Of a DNA stretch of 64,000 bases, positions 24,553 to 33,175 are shown piece by piece. Positions within the stretch are counted from its first letter, which is position 1. The number at the start of each line of letters is the position of its first letter. Source of the stretch: CAIJMI01 sp964448085 (lineage in GTDB: Bacteria > Patescibacteriota > Microgenomatia > UBA10105 > UBA927); assembly GCA_964448085.1 (NCBI GenBank), contig CAYUUX010000003.1, forward strand, positions 31,108-95,107, read 5' to 3'. The notes below the pieces were generated by a model. The model was not told where the DNA came from. It made no database searches and worked only from the letters and a program-made list of their open reading frames with translations. A program made the translations under genes and the position numbers.

Positions 24553-27462
24553 ATGACGAAAGAAGATAGCTCCGAACGAATTCTGAATCCAGAACAACAA
24601 AAGGCAGTGAAATTCGGTTCTGGTCCGTTGCTTGTTATCGCCGGCGCGGGAACTGGGAAAACCACAGTGATATCTGAACGGATTAAATACCTTATTCTTT
24701 CAAGAAAAGCGTTACCGCAGGAAATTCTTGCGCTTACATTTACGGAAAAAGCCGCGCGTGAAATGGAGGAACGTGCAGACCGCATATTACCGTATGGGAC
24801 AACACAAATGTGGATATCTACATTTCATGCATTCTGCGATCGAGTACTTCGCAACGAGAGTGTATCAATAGGACTGAATCCGAACTATACATTAATGGGT
24901 GAAGCTGAAGCGATACAATTTTTTTCGCATCATTTGTTTGATTTTACTTTTTCCTATTTTCGTCCTCTTGGCAATCCAACAAAATTCGTTACCGGTATTT
25001 TGCAGCATTTTTCACGTTTGAAGGATGAAGATATCACTCCTGAACAATATCGAATATGGGTAGAAACGCACGGAAAACAAAGACAATCTCCGGAATCACG
25101 TGAGGAAACGGATAAATATAGGGAGCTGGCAAACGCATATGGAAAATATGAGGAATTAAAAATAAAGGAAGGTAAGGTTGATTACGGAGATCTGATAACA
25201 AATACCCTAAAAGTTTTTCGTACCAGAAAAAAACTACTTGCCCAATATCAAAAGCAATTTAAATATATCCTGATAGATGAATTCCAAGACACGAATTTTG
25301 CGCAAAACGAATTGGCCATACTCCTATCAGGAACGAAACAAAATATTACTGTTGTTGGAGATGATGATCAAGCGATTTATCGTTGGCGTGGAGCGGCAAT
25401 TTCAAATATCATTCAATTCCGTAAGCATTTCAAAAAAGCAAAAATTATCGTACTTTCCAAAAATTACCGATCAACGCAGAAAATTCTTGATACGTCATAT
25501 GAGTTAATTCAGCACAATAACCCCGATCGCTTGGAGGTCGTTGAGAAAATAAACAAAAGATTGGAATGTATGCGCCGGGTACATGGTGAATCAGTGCAGG
25601 TACTGTATGCGGAGCGGGTGGAAGACGAGGCAGAGCGAGTTGTAAAAGAGATACGAATGTTGATGGATGATGGGGGAAAAACATTGCGTTGGAAAGACTT
25701 CGCAATCCTCGTGCGGGCAAACGCGCACGCCGATCCATTTGTCAGATCATTACAGAGGGCGGGTATTCCATATCAGTTCCTGGGTCCTGGACAATTGTTT
25801 CGTCAGCCCGAGGTGAAGGACATCATTGCATATCTGAAAACACTTACGGACATAAACGATAGCGTATCCATGTATCGGGTGTTGACGATGGATGTGTTTG
25901 CAATTCCGCCGCGGGACGTAGCGGAACTCGTGTCACAGGCAAAACAAAACAATATTTCGCTTTTTGCCTCCTGCGAAAAATTTTCTGCGATACTTTCCGA
26001 ATCGGGCAAAAAGAAGATCGAAATGCTTGTTTCGATGATATATAAACACCTGGAGCGCATTAGCAAAGAGACAGCTGGGCAAATTGCGTATTATTTTTTG
26101 CAGGATTCCGGTTTGTTGCAATTCTTCACGACGCTTGCAAGCGTGAAAGATGAACATAAGGCAGAAAATATAGCAAAATTTTTCGATAAGATAAAAACGT
26201 ATGAAGCTGACCATGATGATGCAAGCGTTTTTGCTTTAATCGACTGGTTGATGCTCGCTATGGAGCTGGGGGAATCCCCGCTTGCAACAAACAGTGATTG
26301 GGGGGATATAGACGCAGTAAATATCTTAACAGTACATTCTGCGAAAGGTTTGGAATTTCCAATTGTATTTATGGTGAATTTAGTGAACGCTCGTTTTCCG
26401 ACAACCGAACGACGCGAACAAATTCCCATTCCAGACGCTTTGGTGAAAGAAGTGTTACCGGTTGGTGACTATCATCTTGAGGAGGAGCGGAGATTATTTT
26501 ATGTGGGGATGACAAGGGCGCGTGACAGACTGTTTTTAACAGGTGCGAAGTATTATGGGGACGGAAAACGGGAAAAGAAACTATCTCCATATATTGCTGA
26601 AAGCTTAGGAAATCAAGCTGTTCTCACAATGCCGACGATGTCAAAAAATGATACAACCCAGTTATTTCTTATCGATTGGGCAAAATCAAAACAACCCATG
26701 CGCTCAGAAGAAGCGGTTAAGAAATCACCTCTTACACATATTTGGTATACGCACATAGAATCTTTCAGAAGATGTCCGCTGCAATATAAATACAGATACG
26801 TAGTAAAAATTCCTATTCCAACCTCTGTTGCGTTGGGGTTTGGGGACATTATGCATCGGTCCATGCAGGAATTCTATAAACAGGTCGTTGCTGGAGGTAA
26901 AGTGTCGGAAACTTTACTTCTTTCCATATATGAAAGCCAATGGAAATCAAAAGGATTCATGAACAAACAATATGAAGAAGAGATGAAACAGCACGGAAAA
27001 ATGCTTCTTTCTGAATATTATACGAAGGGATACGATGCAAAGACAAAGACGATCGCTGTTGAGCAGGCTTTTAAGATCAAAATCGCAAAAGATATTACAC
27101 TTGGCGGCAAAATAGATCGCGTAGATAAAAACCCAGATGGGACGCTTGAGATTATTGATTATAAAACCGGCGCAGCGCCAAAAAAAAGAGACCCACAGGA
27201 AGATTTTCAATTATCCATCTATGCGCTTGCGGCAACTGATCCGGGTGTGTATGGGATCATACCGGAAAAGATAAAAGTATCATTTTATTTTTTTGAGGGT
27301 CAAGAACGTGTCTCTGGTACAAGAACGAAAGACCAATTGCTGAAAGTGAAAGAAGAAATCGTCGATGCGGCGGAAGCGATACAAAAAAGCCAATTCTTGC
27401 CTACTCCGGGTATGTACTGTACATTCTGCGAGTTTCGATTGCTTTGCGATGCGTGGAAGTAA
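24553..27462 (+). CDS. UvrD-like helicase fused to an AddB/Cas4-type nuclease domain
   Basis: A 969-residue protein. An SF1A helicase core comes first: Walker A GAGTGKTT (about residue 33), DEFQDTN (Walker B), GDDDQAIYRWRG, and TVHSAKGLEFP. A PD-(D/E)XK nuclease follows (from about 720; LEIIDYKTG holds the Asp and Lys). Cysteines in RRCPLQYKYRY and CTFCEFRLLC fit a 4Fe-4S cluster as in AddB and Cas4. One chain thus carries helicase and nuclease, as expected for a double-strand-break end processor. recB/recC/addA partners are not seen here. Confidence 0.9.
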   Translation: MTKEDSSERILNPEQQKAVKFGSGPLLVIAGAGTGKTTVISERIKYLILSRKALPQEILALTFTEKAAREMEERADRILPYGTTQMWISTFHAFCDRVLRNESVSIGLNPNYTLMGEAEAIQFFSHHLFDFTFSYFRPLGNPTKFVTGILQHFSRLKDEDITPEQYRIWVETHGKQRQSPESREETDKYRELANAYGKYEELKIKEGKVDYGDLITNTLKVFRTRKKLLAQYQKQFKYILIDEFQDTNFAQNELAILLSGTKQNITVVGDDDQAIYRWRGAAISNIIQFRKHFKKAKIIVLSKNYRSTQKILDTSYELIQHNNPDRLEVVEKINKRLECMRRVHGESVQVLYAERVEDEAERVVKEIRMLMDDGGKTLRWKDFAILVRANAHADPFVRSLQRAGIPYQFLGPGQLFRQPEVKDIIAYLKTLTDINDSVSMYRVLTMDVFAIPPRDVAELVSQAKQNNISLFASCEKFSAILSESGKKKIEMLVSMIYKHLERISKETAGQIAYYFLQDSGLLQFFTTLASVKDEHKAENIAKFFDKIKTYEADHDDASVFALIDWLMLAMELGESPLATNSDWGDIDAVNILTVHSAKGLEFPIVFMVNLVNARFPTTERREQIPIPDALVKEVLPVGDYHLEEERRLFYVGMTRARDRLFLTGAKYYGDGKREKKLSPYIAESLGNQAVLTMPTMSKNDTTQLFLIDWAKSKQPMRSEEAVKKSPLTHIWYTHIESFRRCPLQYKYRYVVKIPIPTSVALGFGDIMHRSMQEFYKQVVAGGKVSETLLLSIYESQWKSKGFMNKQYEEEMKQHGKMLLSEYYTKGYDAKTKTIAVEQAFKIKIAKDITLGGKIDRVDKNPDGTLEIIDYKTGAAPKKRDPQEDFQLSIYALAATDPGVYGIIPEKIKVSFYFFEGQERVSGTRTKDQLLKVKEEIVDAAEAIQKSQFLPTPGMYCTFCEFRLLCDAWK

Positions 27463-27471
27463 GGGATACTT

Positions 27472-28317
27472 CTATGGATTTGGGTCTATCAGGGGATAGT
27501 AAAGATTCTGACCACCAAAGCCTTCTTTGAATTTGGTAAAACCTTTCCACGCGGTATATTGTCGTGGTCTTCGTTCGTCCCAAACACCGACAAAATCAAA
27601 TGTCCGGCAACGGTGTCTTCTGGCAAGTTTAATGGATTCCCATACGAGGAGTGTCGGCGCAAATAATTTTTTCCCTTTTTGCGTAGCCCCCGCTATCCAA
27701 TAGTAGCAACAGGTATTCCATGTTAGAAGAAGCACCCCTCCAACGACGTTCCCCGTTTTTTCTTTAGCCAGTAATATGTACGCTTTCTTTTTGGGAGAAA
27801 AGATATTCCATAATTTATCTATTCCGTATGTCGTGATGCCTCCAAATAACCCGGCAGACGAATTTTTAACCGCGATAAGTTCGTGAATAGCATTTGTTTC
27901 CTTTACCGTCAGACCGTTTTTTTGTGCTTTACGAACTGCACGTCTTTTGGCAGACGTGCATGCGTTAAATAGGTCTAATTCCTGTCTCTTGAGGTTGATG
28001 CGGATCGTTTTCGTTGGAAGAAAAGGGGAGCGCATAATTCTAAAAGATTGTGCAAGAGTGTGTATCCACGCATTGAACGCCGCTTCATCTTCAGTTGCTT
28101 TTGGCTCGATACTGACTTGTCGAACGTGGAGGGAATGAAGATGTGCAACTAAATCTGGAATGTCCGGTAATTTTTCCGGGCGTTGAATTTTCGCCAGCAC
28201 GCCAAGGAAGGGGATCCTTTTTGAAAATACCGTTATCCCTTGGACTGTTGATACTCCCCACCGAAGGGAAGTTATGTACTGCTGATATAGTGGGGATTGT
28301 TGCAGTTCCATAGTCAT
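27472..28317 (-). CDS. FemAB-like aminoacyltransferase
   Basis: A 281-residue GNAT-type (FemABX) protein. The N-terminal QQSPLYQQY matches the usual opening; the C-terminal half has RAVRKAQKNG and an ending WKGFTKFKEGFGG, typical of peptidoglycan cross-bridge enzymes, which move amino acids from tRNA to lipid II peptides. It is shorter than FemX (about 335), having lost part of the coiled-coil or first sub-domain. Next to a second FemAB gene on the same strand. Confidence 0.82.
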   Translation of the reverse strand: MTMELQQSPLYQQYITSLRWGVSTVQGITVFSKRIPFLGVLAKIQRPEKLPDIPDLVAHLHSLHVRQVSIEPKATEDEAAFNAWIHTLAQSFRIMRSPFLPTKTIRINLKRQELDLFNACTSAKRRAVRKAQKNGLTVKETNAIHELIAVKNSSAGLFGGITTYGIDKLWNIFSPKKKAYILLAKEKTGNVVGGVLLLTWNTCCYYWIAGATQKGKKLFAPTLLVWESIKLARRHRCRTFDFVGVWDERRPRQYTAWKGFTKFKEGFGGQNLYYPLIDPNP

Positions 28318-28343
28318 TCTATTCGACTCGTTGAAGCATCGTG

Positions 28344-29294
28344 TTATTTGCTAAGTTTTAGTATCATCCAGCGAACGGTGTCAATTGCGCAGTAGATGGT
28401 ATATAAGGAAGGTTTCAAAACGAGGTCATAAGAACCGACAAATTCCACGAGCTCTGGAGCATAGCCGACTTTAAAACGATGAAAACCGTACCAAGGATCC
28501 TTGGGATCTGGATTTGGTCCCATTGCACCCCATAAGTCAAATTTTTGTACGTTATGGTTTTTTCCCCATTTCATCAATTCCCACAACAATACGTTTGGCG
28601 CCATCGTTTCCTTGTGAAGGCGTGAAGATGCTCCGTAGGGATAATACATTATCCCGTCATAAACAAAAATAATCCACGCAGCGAGAACTTCGTGATCGTA
28701 TGATGCCGTCCAAAGATGTGCGATGCCTGCGTCACGCATGATACGCCACATGGTTCTATGGTACGTGCTGTTGTGGGCATAAAACTTTTGCCGTGCAGTC
28801 GTTTCTTCTTCTAACCGTAAATACTGTGAAAAAGCTGCATCGCTATTGTCTTCCGTAACTTGAACTCCGTGTTTTTGTGCAACCCTGATGTTATACCGAG
28901 TTTTTGAATGCATGGCTCGAAGCAATTGTTCCTCTGTTTTAGTGAGATCAATAACGAAGGTATATCTTGTAAAGAGTGGATGATGTGATGGTTTGAGATG
29001 GATATCGTGAGGGATGTGCCTTTTTTTATCAACCAGGATATTGGGTTCAATTTGGATGAAAATTGCTTGTTGGTTGTGACCGACGTTTCGTAATTCTTCA
29101 AGCGTTTTTTTTGTGAGAACGTTTCCTTTTGGGAAATACCCAATTGTATATGGTGTATGCGGTATTCGATGAAATGATACATACCCGTTTGATGTCTTTT
29201 CAATCGTGACTCCCATGGATTGTCTAAAATTTGCCCAGGCCTCTGTTTGAATAGGGTGTATGGGGGCGCTCGGTGTGTTTTTTTTGGATGTCAT
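28344..29294 (-). CDS. FemAB-like aminoacyltransferase
   Basis: A 316-residue FemABX-type protein: PIQTEAWANFRQ at the N-terminus, KTRYNIRVAQKHGV, AAWIIFVYDG with YPYGASS, and a C-terminal GFHRFKVGYA. Likely adds amino acids to the peptidoglycan stem peptide. ATG 29294 is preferred over 29300: TTGTAA-N17-GATAAT lies so that transcription would begin at the 29294 codon. Confidence 0.87.
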   Translation of the reverse strand: MTSKKNTPSAPIHPIQTEAWANFRQSMGVTIEKTSNGYVSFHRIPHTPYTIGYFPKGNVLTKKTLEELRNVGHNQQAIFIQIEPNILVDKKRHIPHDIHLKPSHHPLFTRYTFVIDLTKTEEQLLRAMHSKTRYNIRVAQKHGVQVTEDNSDAAFSQYLRLEEETTARQKFYAHNSTYHRTMWRIMRDAGIAHLWTASYDHEVLAAWIIFVYDGIMYYPYGASSRLHKETMAPNVLLWELMKWGKNHNVQKFDLWGAMGPNPDPKDPWYGFHRFKVGYAPELVEFVGSYDLVLKPSLYTIYCAIDTVRWMILKLSK

Positions 29295-29339
29295 AGGCAT
29301 ATTATCGCGTTTTTCTCCATGTGTTACAATAGAAGTGGT

Positions 29340-29546
29340 ATGAAAAGACGTCAACTGCCAAGACGCAGCATAAGGAAAAAGTCTTCGTTTTTCCCCTTTA
29401 TTGATAACAGCATTTTTCCGGACATCATTTCATTTAAGTGCGTCAAGGGTCCGCTTCGGATATTCTTGCAGATAGAAATTGCACTGTCTCTCCTCGTTGT
29501 AATTGGAACCTGCATCGCTGTTACAGTAAAGTTTTGGCCGTACTAG
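29340..29546 (+). CDS. Small membrane protein
   Basis: A 68-residue protein: a strongly basic N-terminus (KRRQLPRRSIRKK), then a hydrophobic helix (about 45-64). No family recognised. ATG 29340 is preceded by TACAAT 9 bases upstream. Its stop shares CTAG with the convergent helicase stop. Supported by promoter, charge pattern and length only. Confidence 0.42.
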   Translation: MKRRQLPRRSIRKKSSFFPFIDNSIFPDIISFKCVKGPLRIFLQIEIALSLLVVIGTCIAVTVKFWPY

Positions 29547-31417
29547 AGAAGAAGCGTGTCCTCATTAAATCCCCAGGATGCATCGATTGAAACATGTCGT
29601 TCAATGAGATGTTCTGGAATATCGGAAATAAAACGGGAAATAAGATTTTGTGTTCGTGTACCAAAAAAGAGTCTTCTGTTTGCATACGTTAAATAGAGGC
29701 GTTCTTTTGCGCGTGTAACCCCAACATAGCAGAGTCTCCGTTCTTCTTCGAGTTCTTCCCGGTCCATAAGTGATCGGCTGTGCGGAAACAACCCCTCTTC
29801 CATGCCAACGATAAATACGATTGGGAATTCAAGTCCTTTTGCCGCGTGCATGGTCATAAGTGTGACCGCGTTTGATTTCTTCCCGGTCTCCCTTGATTTT
29901 TTAGACACGTATTTTTCCTCAAGGAGCGCTACAACTTCAAGAAAGTCTTGAAGTATCGGGTATTCGGCTGCAACAGATCGAAGTTCCTTTATATTTTCAA
30001 GACGCGACGCTTCTTCGTCGACGGTTGCGTCGTACAAGGAAAGATAATCCGTTTTTTCCAATATTTTGTCCATGAGTTCTAGTGTGGTAAAGGAAACGAG
30101 TTTTGTATCCTGGATTATTTTTTGGGCAAAAGACTGGAATTTTGCTAATCTTCCCTTACCAAGTTTTTCTATGCGTCTGTATGAAACAGAGTCTTTTGGA
30201 TTTGCAAGATTTTTAAGATATGCAAGGACGTCCTTGATTTCCTTCCTTTCATAAAAGCGCGTCCCTCCGACAAGAACGTAAGGGACACCGGAGCGAAGAA
30301 ACGCCTCCTCAATCGTTCGTGATTGCGCATTGGTTCGATACAGTACCGCAAAATCGGAGAAATTGCGGTGCGTTTGCAATATTGTTGTTACTAAAAACAA
30401 CGCTTCGTCGTGTTCAGTCCTTGCTTCATACAGAAGGACCGGTTCTCCGCTTGCGTTGTTTGTCCAAAGTTTCAAAACTGGGTGGGAAGTATTTTTGGAT
30501 ATGACACACGTTGCTGCATCCAGGATGGTTTGTGTGGAGCGATAGTTTTGTTCCAGATGAAATTCCTTTGCCTGTGGATAGTCTCGTTTGAAGTTGGTTA
30601 TGTTGGTAAAATCAGCCCCTCTAAAACGATAAATACTTTGTGATGCATCCCCAACCACGCTGATGTTTTTATGGCGATTCGCAAGTTGTCTTGCGAGAAC
30701 ATACTGTGCACGGTTGGTGTCCTGATATTCATCAATAAGAATGTAGCGATACTGTTCTTGATATGTTCCAAGCACGTTGGGATTCGTATCAAAAAGTTGC
30801 ACGGTTTTCATGAGAAGATCATCAAAATCGAGTGCTGCGTTTTCCAGAAGTTTTTTCTGATACAAAAGATATACTCTCGCGACAGTTTCTTGAAAGAAGC
30901 CCCGAGCGAATTGGGGATATTCCAACGCGGGTATTAATTGATTTTTTGCTTCTGAAATTGTTGATAGGACTGCTTGCGGATGGAAATCCTTTGTTGATAT
31001 ATCAGCTTCTTTCATAACATCTTTAATCGCGTCCAACTGATCCTGACTGTCATAAATAGTGAAATGGGGCGGTATCTGAATGAGTACTCCATCACGTCTA
31101 AGGATTTTTGCGCAAAACGCATGAAACGTTCCGGCAAACGGAAGATCTGAAATTGCCGTTCGTGTAGATGCCTTTTGTTCTGTGTGTAACAACTGAATAA
31201 TTCGTTCCTTCATCTCACCCGCTGCCTTATTGGTAAACGTAACCATGAGAATTGACAAAGGATCAACGTGTTTTTCAAGGATAAGATATGCGACCTTATA
31301 TGTAAGGACTCTCGTTTTTCCGCTTCCAGCACCTGCGAGGATGAGAATTGGGCCATCGGTTGTCTTTACTGCGCGTCGTTGATCGGGATTTAATTCATTG
31401 AGGAGATCGCTTTCCAT
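29543..31417 (-). CDS. uvrD: UvrD/PcrA/Rep-type helicase
   Basis: A 624-residue SF1A helicase. Walker A is AGAGSGKTRVL (about residue 30); then TFTNKAAGEM, IDEYQDTN, VVGDASQSIYRFRGAD, YRSTQTIL and MTMHAAKGLEFPIVF with GLFPH. The order is that of UvrD/PcrA. It is shorter than most (about 720) and lacks the usual C-terminal tail. Start 31417 opens the family N-terminus (LLNELNPDQRRAV). It probably works in repair and in removing RecA or stalled polymerase. Confidence 0.94.
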   Translation of the reverse strand: MESDLLNELNPDQRRAVKTTDGPILILAGAGSGKTRVLTYKVAYLILEKHVDPLSILMVTFTNKAAGEMKERIIQLLHTEQKASTRTAISDLPFAGTFHAFCAKILRRDGVLIQIPPHFTIYDSQDQLDAIKDVMKEADISTKDFHPQAVLSTISEAKNQLIPALEYPQFARGFFQETVARVYLLYQKKLLENAALDFDDLLMKTVQLFDTNPNVLGTYQEQYRYILIDEYQDTNRAQYVLARQLANRHKNISVVGDASQSIYRFRGADFTNITNFKRDYPQAKEFHLEQNYRSTQTILDAATCVISKNTSHPVLKLWTNNASGEPVLLYEARTEHDEALFLVTTILQTHRNFSDFAVLYRTNAQSRTIEEAFLRSGVPYVLVGGTRFYERKEIKDVLAYLKNLANPKDSVSYRRIEKLGKGRLAKFQSFAQKIIQDTKLVSFTTLELMDKILEKTDYLSLYDATVDEEASRLENIKELRSVAAEYPILQDFLEVVALLEEKYVSKKSRETGKKSNAVTLMTMHAAKGLEFPIVFIVGMEEGLFPHSRSLMDREELEEERRLCYVGVTRAKERLYLTYANRRLFFGTRTQNLISRFISDIPEHLIERHVSIDASWGFNEDTLLL

Positions 31418-31421
31418 AGAG

Positions 31422-31427
31422 TATAAT
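31422..31427 (+). promoter_or_regulatory. -10 box of tpiA
   Basis: TATAAT at 31422-31427, 9 bases upstream of the tpiA ATG; TTGAGG at 31398-31403 may be the -35. The region is shared with the divergent helicase start. Confidence 0.55.
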
Positions 31428-31436
31428 CTTATCATA

Positions 31437-32084
31437 ATGCCGAAGCGCTTTTTGATAGGAAACTGGAAGAGTAACATGACTCTTTCTGAGATGAATGAAT
31501 GGTTTGAGGTGTTTATACCAACACCTGGTATTACCACAGTGCTATGTCTTCCGTTTACATTGTTGTCATCAGCAAAAGAGCTTATACAAAAGAAAAACCT
31601 TCCAATTGCAATTGGGGCGCAGGATGTATCACCTTTTGGAAAAGGTCCATATACAGGAGAAGTAACTGCGGACATGATAAAAGAATTCGCTTCGTACGTA
31701 TTAGTGGGGCATTCAGAAAGAAGACAATATTTTCAGGAGTCCCTTGAGGAACTTTCCTATGAAACATTGCAGGCAAAAACGGCAGGGTTAACAGTAATCT
31801 ATTGTGTTGCCGATGAAGAGGAACACATACCAAAGGAAGCCGATATGGTTGCTTTTGAACCAATCGGATCCATAGGCACGGGGAATCCGGAAAAACCAGA
31901 AATTATACAGGCAAAATGCGAAATATTCAGGAAAACTTCAGGAAAAACGATATTATATGGAGGTAGTATTACAGAGGAGATCGTTCGGGATATTCTTAAA
32001 ACAGAAGCGGTAGATGGATTGCTTGTGGGTCAGGCAAGTTTGGATCCAGTGCAATTTACTTTAATTGGTAAACAACTTTCATGA
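31437..32084 (+). CDS. tpiA: Triosephosphate isomerase
   Basis: A 215-residue TIM barrel that interconverts dihydroxyacetone phosphate and glyceraldehyde-3-phosphate. Catalytic residues: Lys in GNWKSN (residue about 11), His in LVGHSERR (about 83), Glu in VAFEPIGSIGTG (about 140). The phosphate loop is LYGGSI. At 215 residues it is about 35 shorter than most bacterial enzymes. Coupled (4-base overlap) to the LCP gene. Confidence 0.94.
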   Translation: MPKRFLIGNWKSNMTLSEMNEWFEVFIPTPGITTVLCLPFTLLSSAKELIQKKNLPIAIGAQDVSPFGKGPYTGEVTADMIKEFASYVLVGHSERRQYFQESLEELSYETLQAKTAGLTVIYCVADEEEHIPKEADMVAFEPIGSIGTGNPEKPEIIQAKCEIFRKTSGKTILYGGSITEEIVRDILKTEAVDGLLVGQASLDPVQFTLIGKQLS

Positions 32085-33106
32085 GACACGTACGACGTTT
32101 GTTTTCACCACTAGCAGTCGGTATAGCGATAGCATGTATAGGTATTTTATGCGTGAGTATTCTTTATGTCGTTCGATTAAGCAAAGAATTTACCAAGGAA
32201 ACGGGATTGAATAGGTCAATACTTATTAAACTATTAATAGATGGGGGATCCAACTTAAAATCAACTGACAATAAGACCAATATTGCGCTTCTTGGTATGG
32301 CGGGTGGTAGTCACGATGGACCAGACCTCACAGATACGATTGTAGTCGTATCATTTGATATCAAGAAACAGACGCTTGCAATGATTTCTGTGCCTCGAGA
32401 TATTTGGTCAGATTCACTCAAAGATAAGATAAACAGCGCATATCATTATGGTGAGGCAAAAAAAGAAGGTGGTGGTATCATTCTTTCCAGGGCAGTATTG
32501 GAGGATGTGGTTGGTTTCCCAATTCATTATGTGATGACGCTAGATTTTTCTCAATTTGAATCGGTTATCGATGCGTTAGGCGGCATAGATGTTAATGTAA
32601 CAAAAGGATTTGTGGATAAAGAATTTCCAATTGCGGGTAAAGAAAACGATGAATGTGGAGGAGATCCGTTGTATGCATGCAGATATGAAACTGTAGCATT
32701 CACCCAGGGGAGCCAGCACATGGACGGTTCAACTGCATTAAAATATGTCAGAAGCAGAAATGCTGAAGGAGATGAGGGGACGGATTTTGCTCGAGGGAAA
32801 AGGCAGCAGGATATTATCATTGCGCTTAAAGACGCAATCATTGATGCGAAGATCTGGTTTCATCCTGCTCTGGCAAAAAAGCTGCTGGATATTATGGATA
32901 AAGCAACGGATACTGACATGACGCTTGGTGAACAGTTGACGATAGGGAAGTACGCAATAAAAGTTAACTCTACCTCAATTCAAAAAATTTCCATAGAACC
33001 ATTGCTTATAGTGCCACCCTCATGGGTGTATGGAAGATATGTGTTGGTTCCAGAAAAAGATTTTGCTTCTATTCACGCATTTATACAACAGGAAATGAAC
33101 AAGTAA
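32081..33106 (+). CDS. LytR-CpsA-Psr (LCP) family protein
   Basis: A 341-residue protein with an N-terminal membrane helix (about 10-31) and an external LCP domain (about 60-270). Signatures are DLTDTIVVVSF, VPRDIW, YGEAKKEGGG and the GSTALKYVRSR Arg motif. LCP enzymes transfer polyprenyl-linked glycans to the wall. This fits the upstream WecA/GT operon. A 25-residue insert with two Cys lies near residue 195. Confidence 0.92.
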   Translation: MRHVRRLFSPLAVGIAIACIGILCVSILYVVRLSKEFTKETGLNRSILIKLLIDGGSNLKSTDNKTNIALLGMAGGSHDGPDLTDTIVVVSFDIKKQTLAMISVPRDIWSDSLKDKINSAYHYGEAKKEGGGIILSRAVLEDVVGFPIHYVMTLDFSQFESVIDALGGIDVNVTKGFVDKEFPIAGKENDECGGDPLYACRYETVAFTQGSQHMDGSTALKYVRSRNAEGDEGTDFARGKRQQDIIIALKDAIIDAKIWFHPALAKKLLDIMDKATDTDMTLGEQLTIGKYAIKVNSTSIQKISIEPLLIVPPSWVYGRYVLVPEKDFASIHAFIQQEMNK

Positions 33107-33136
33107 AGGGAAGAAAAAGATTCAATAATGTGATAT

Positions 33137-33175
33137 AAAAATCAGGTGTTAGCACTTAATGTTTAAAGGACTAAC
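33137..33175 (-). terminator. Possible weak terminator of the Cys-rich surface gene
   Basis: GTTAG (33148-33152) pairs with CTAAC (33171-33175), with an inner CTTAA/TTAAG pairing. On the minus strand a T-run (complement of 33137-33141) follows 6 bases later. The stem starts inside the last codons. Weak evidence. Confidence 0.3.
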
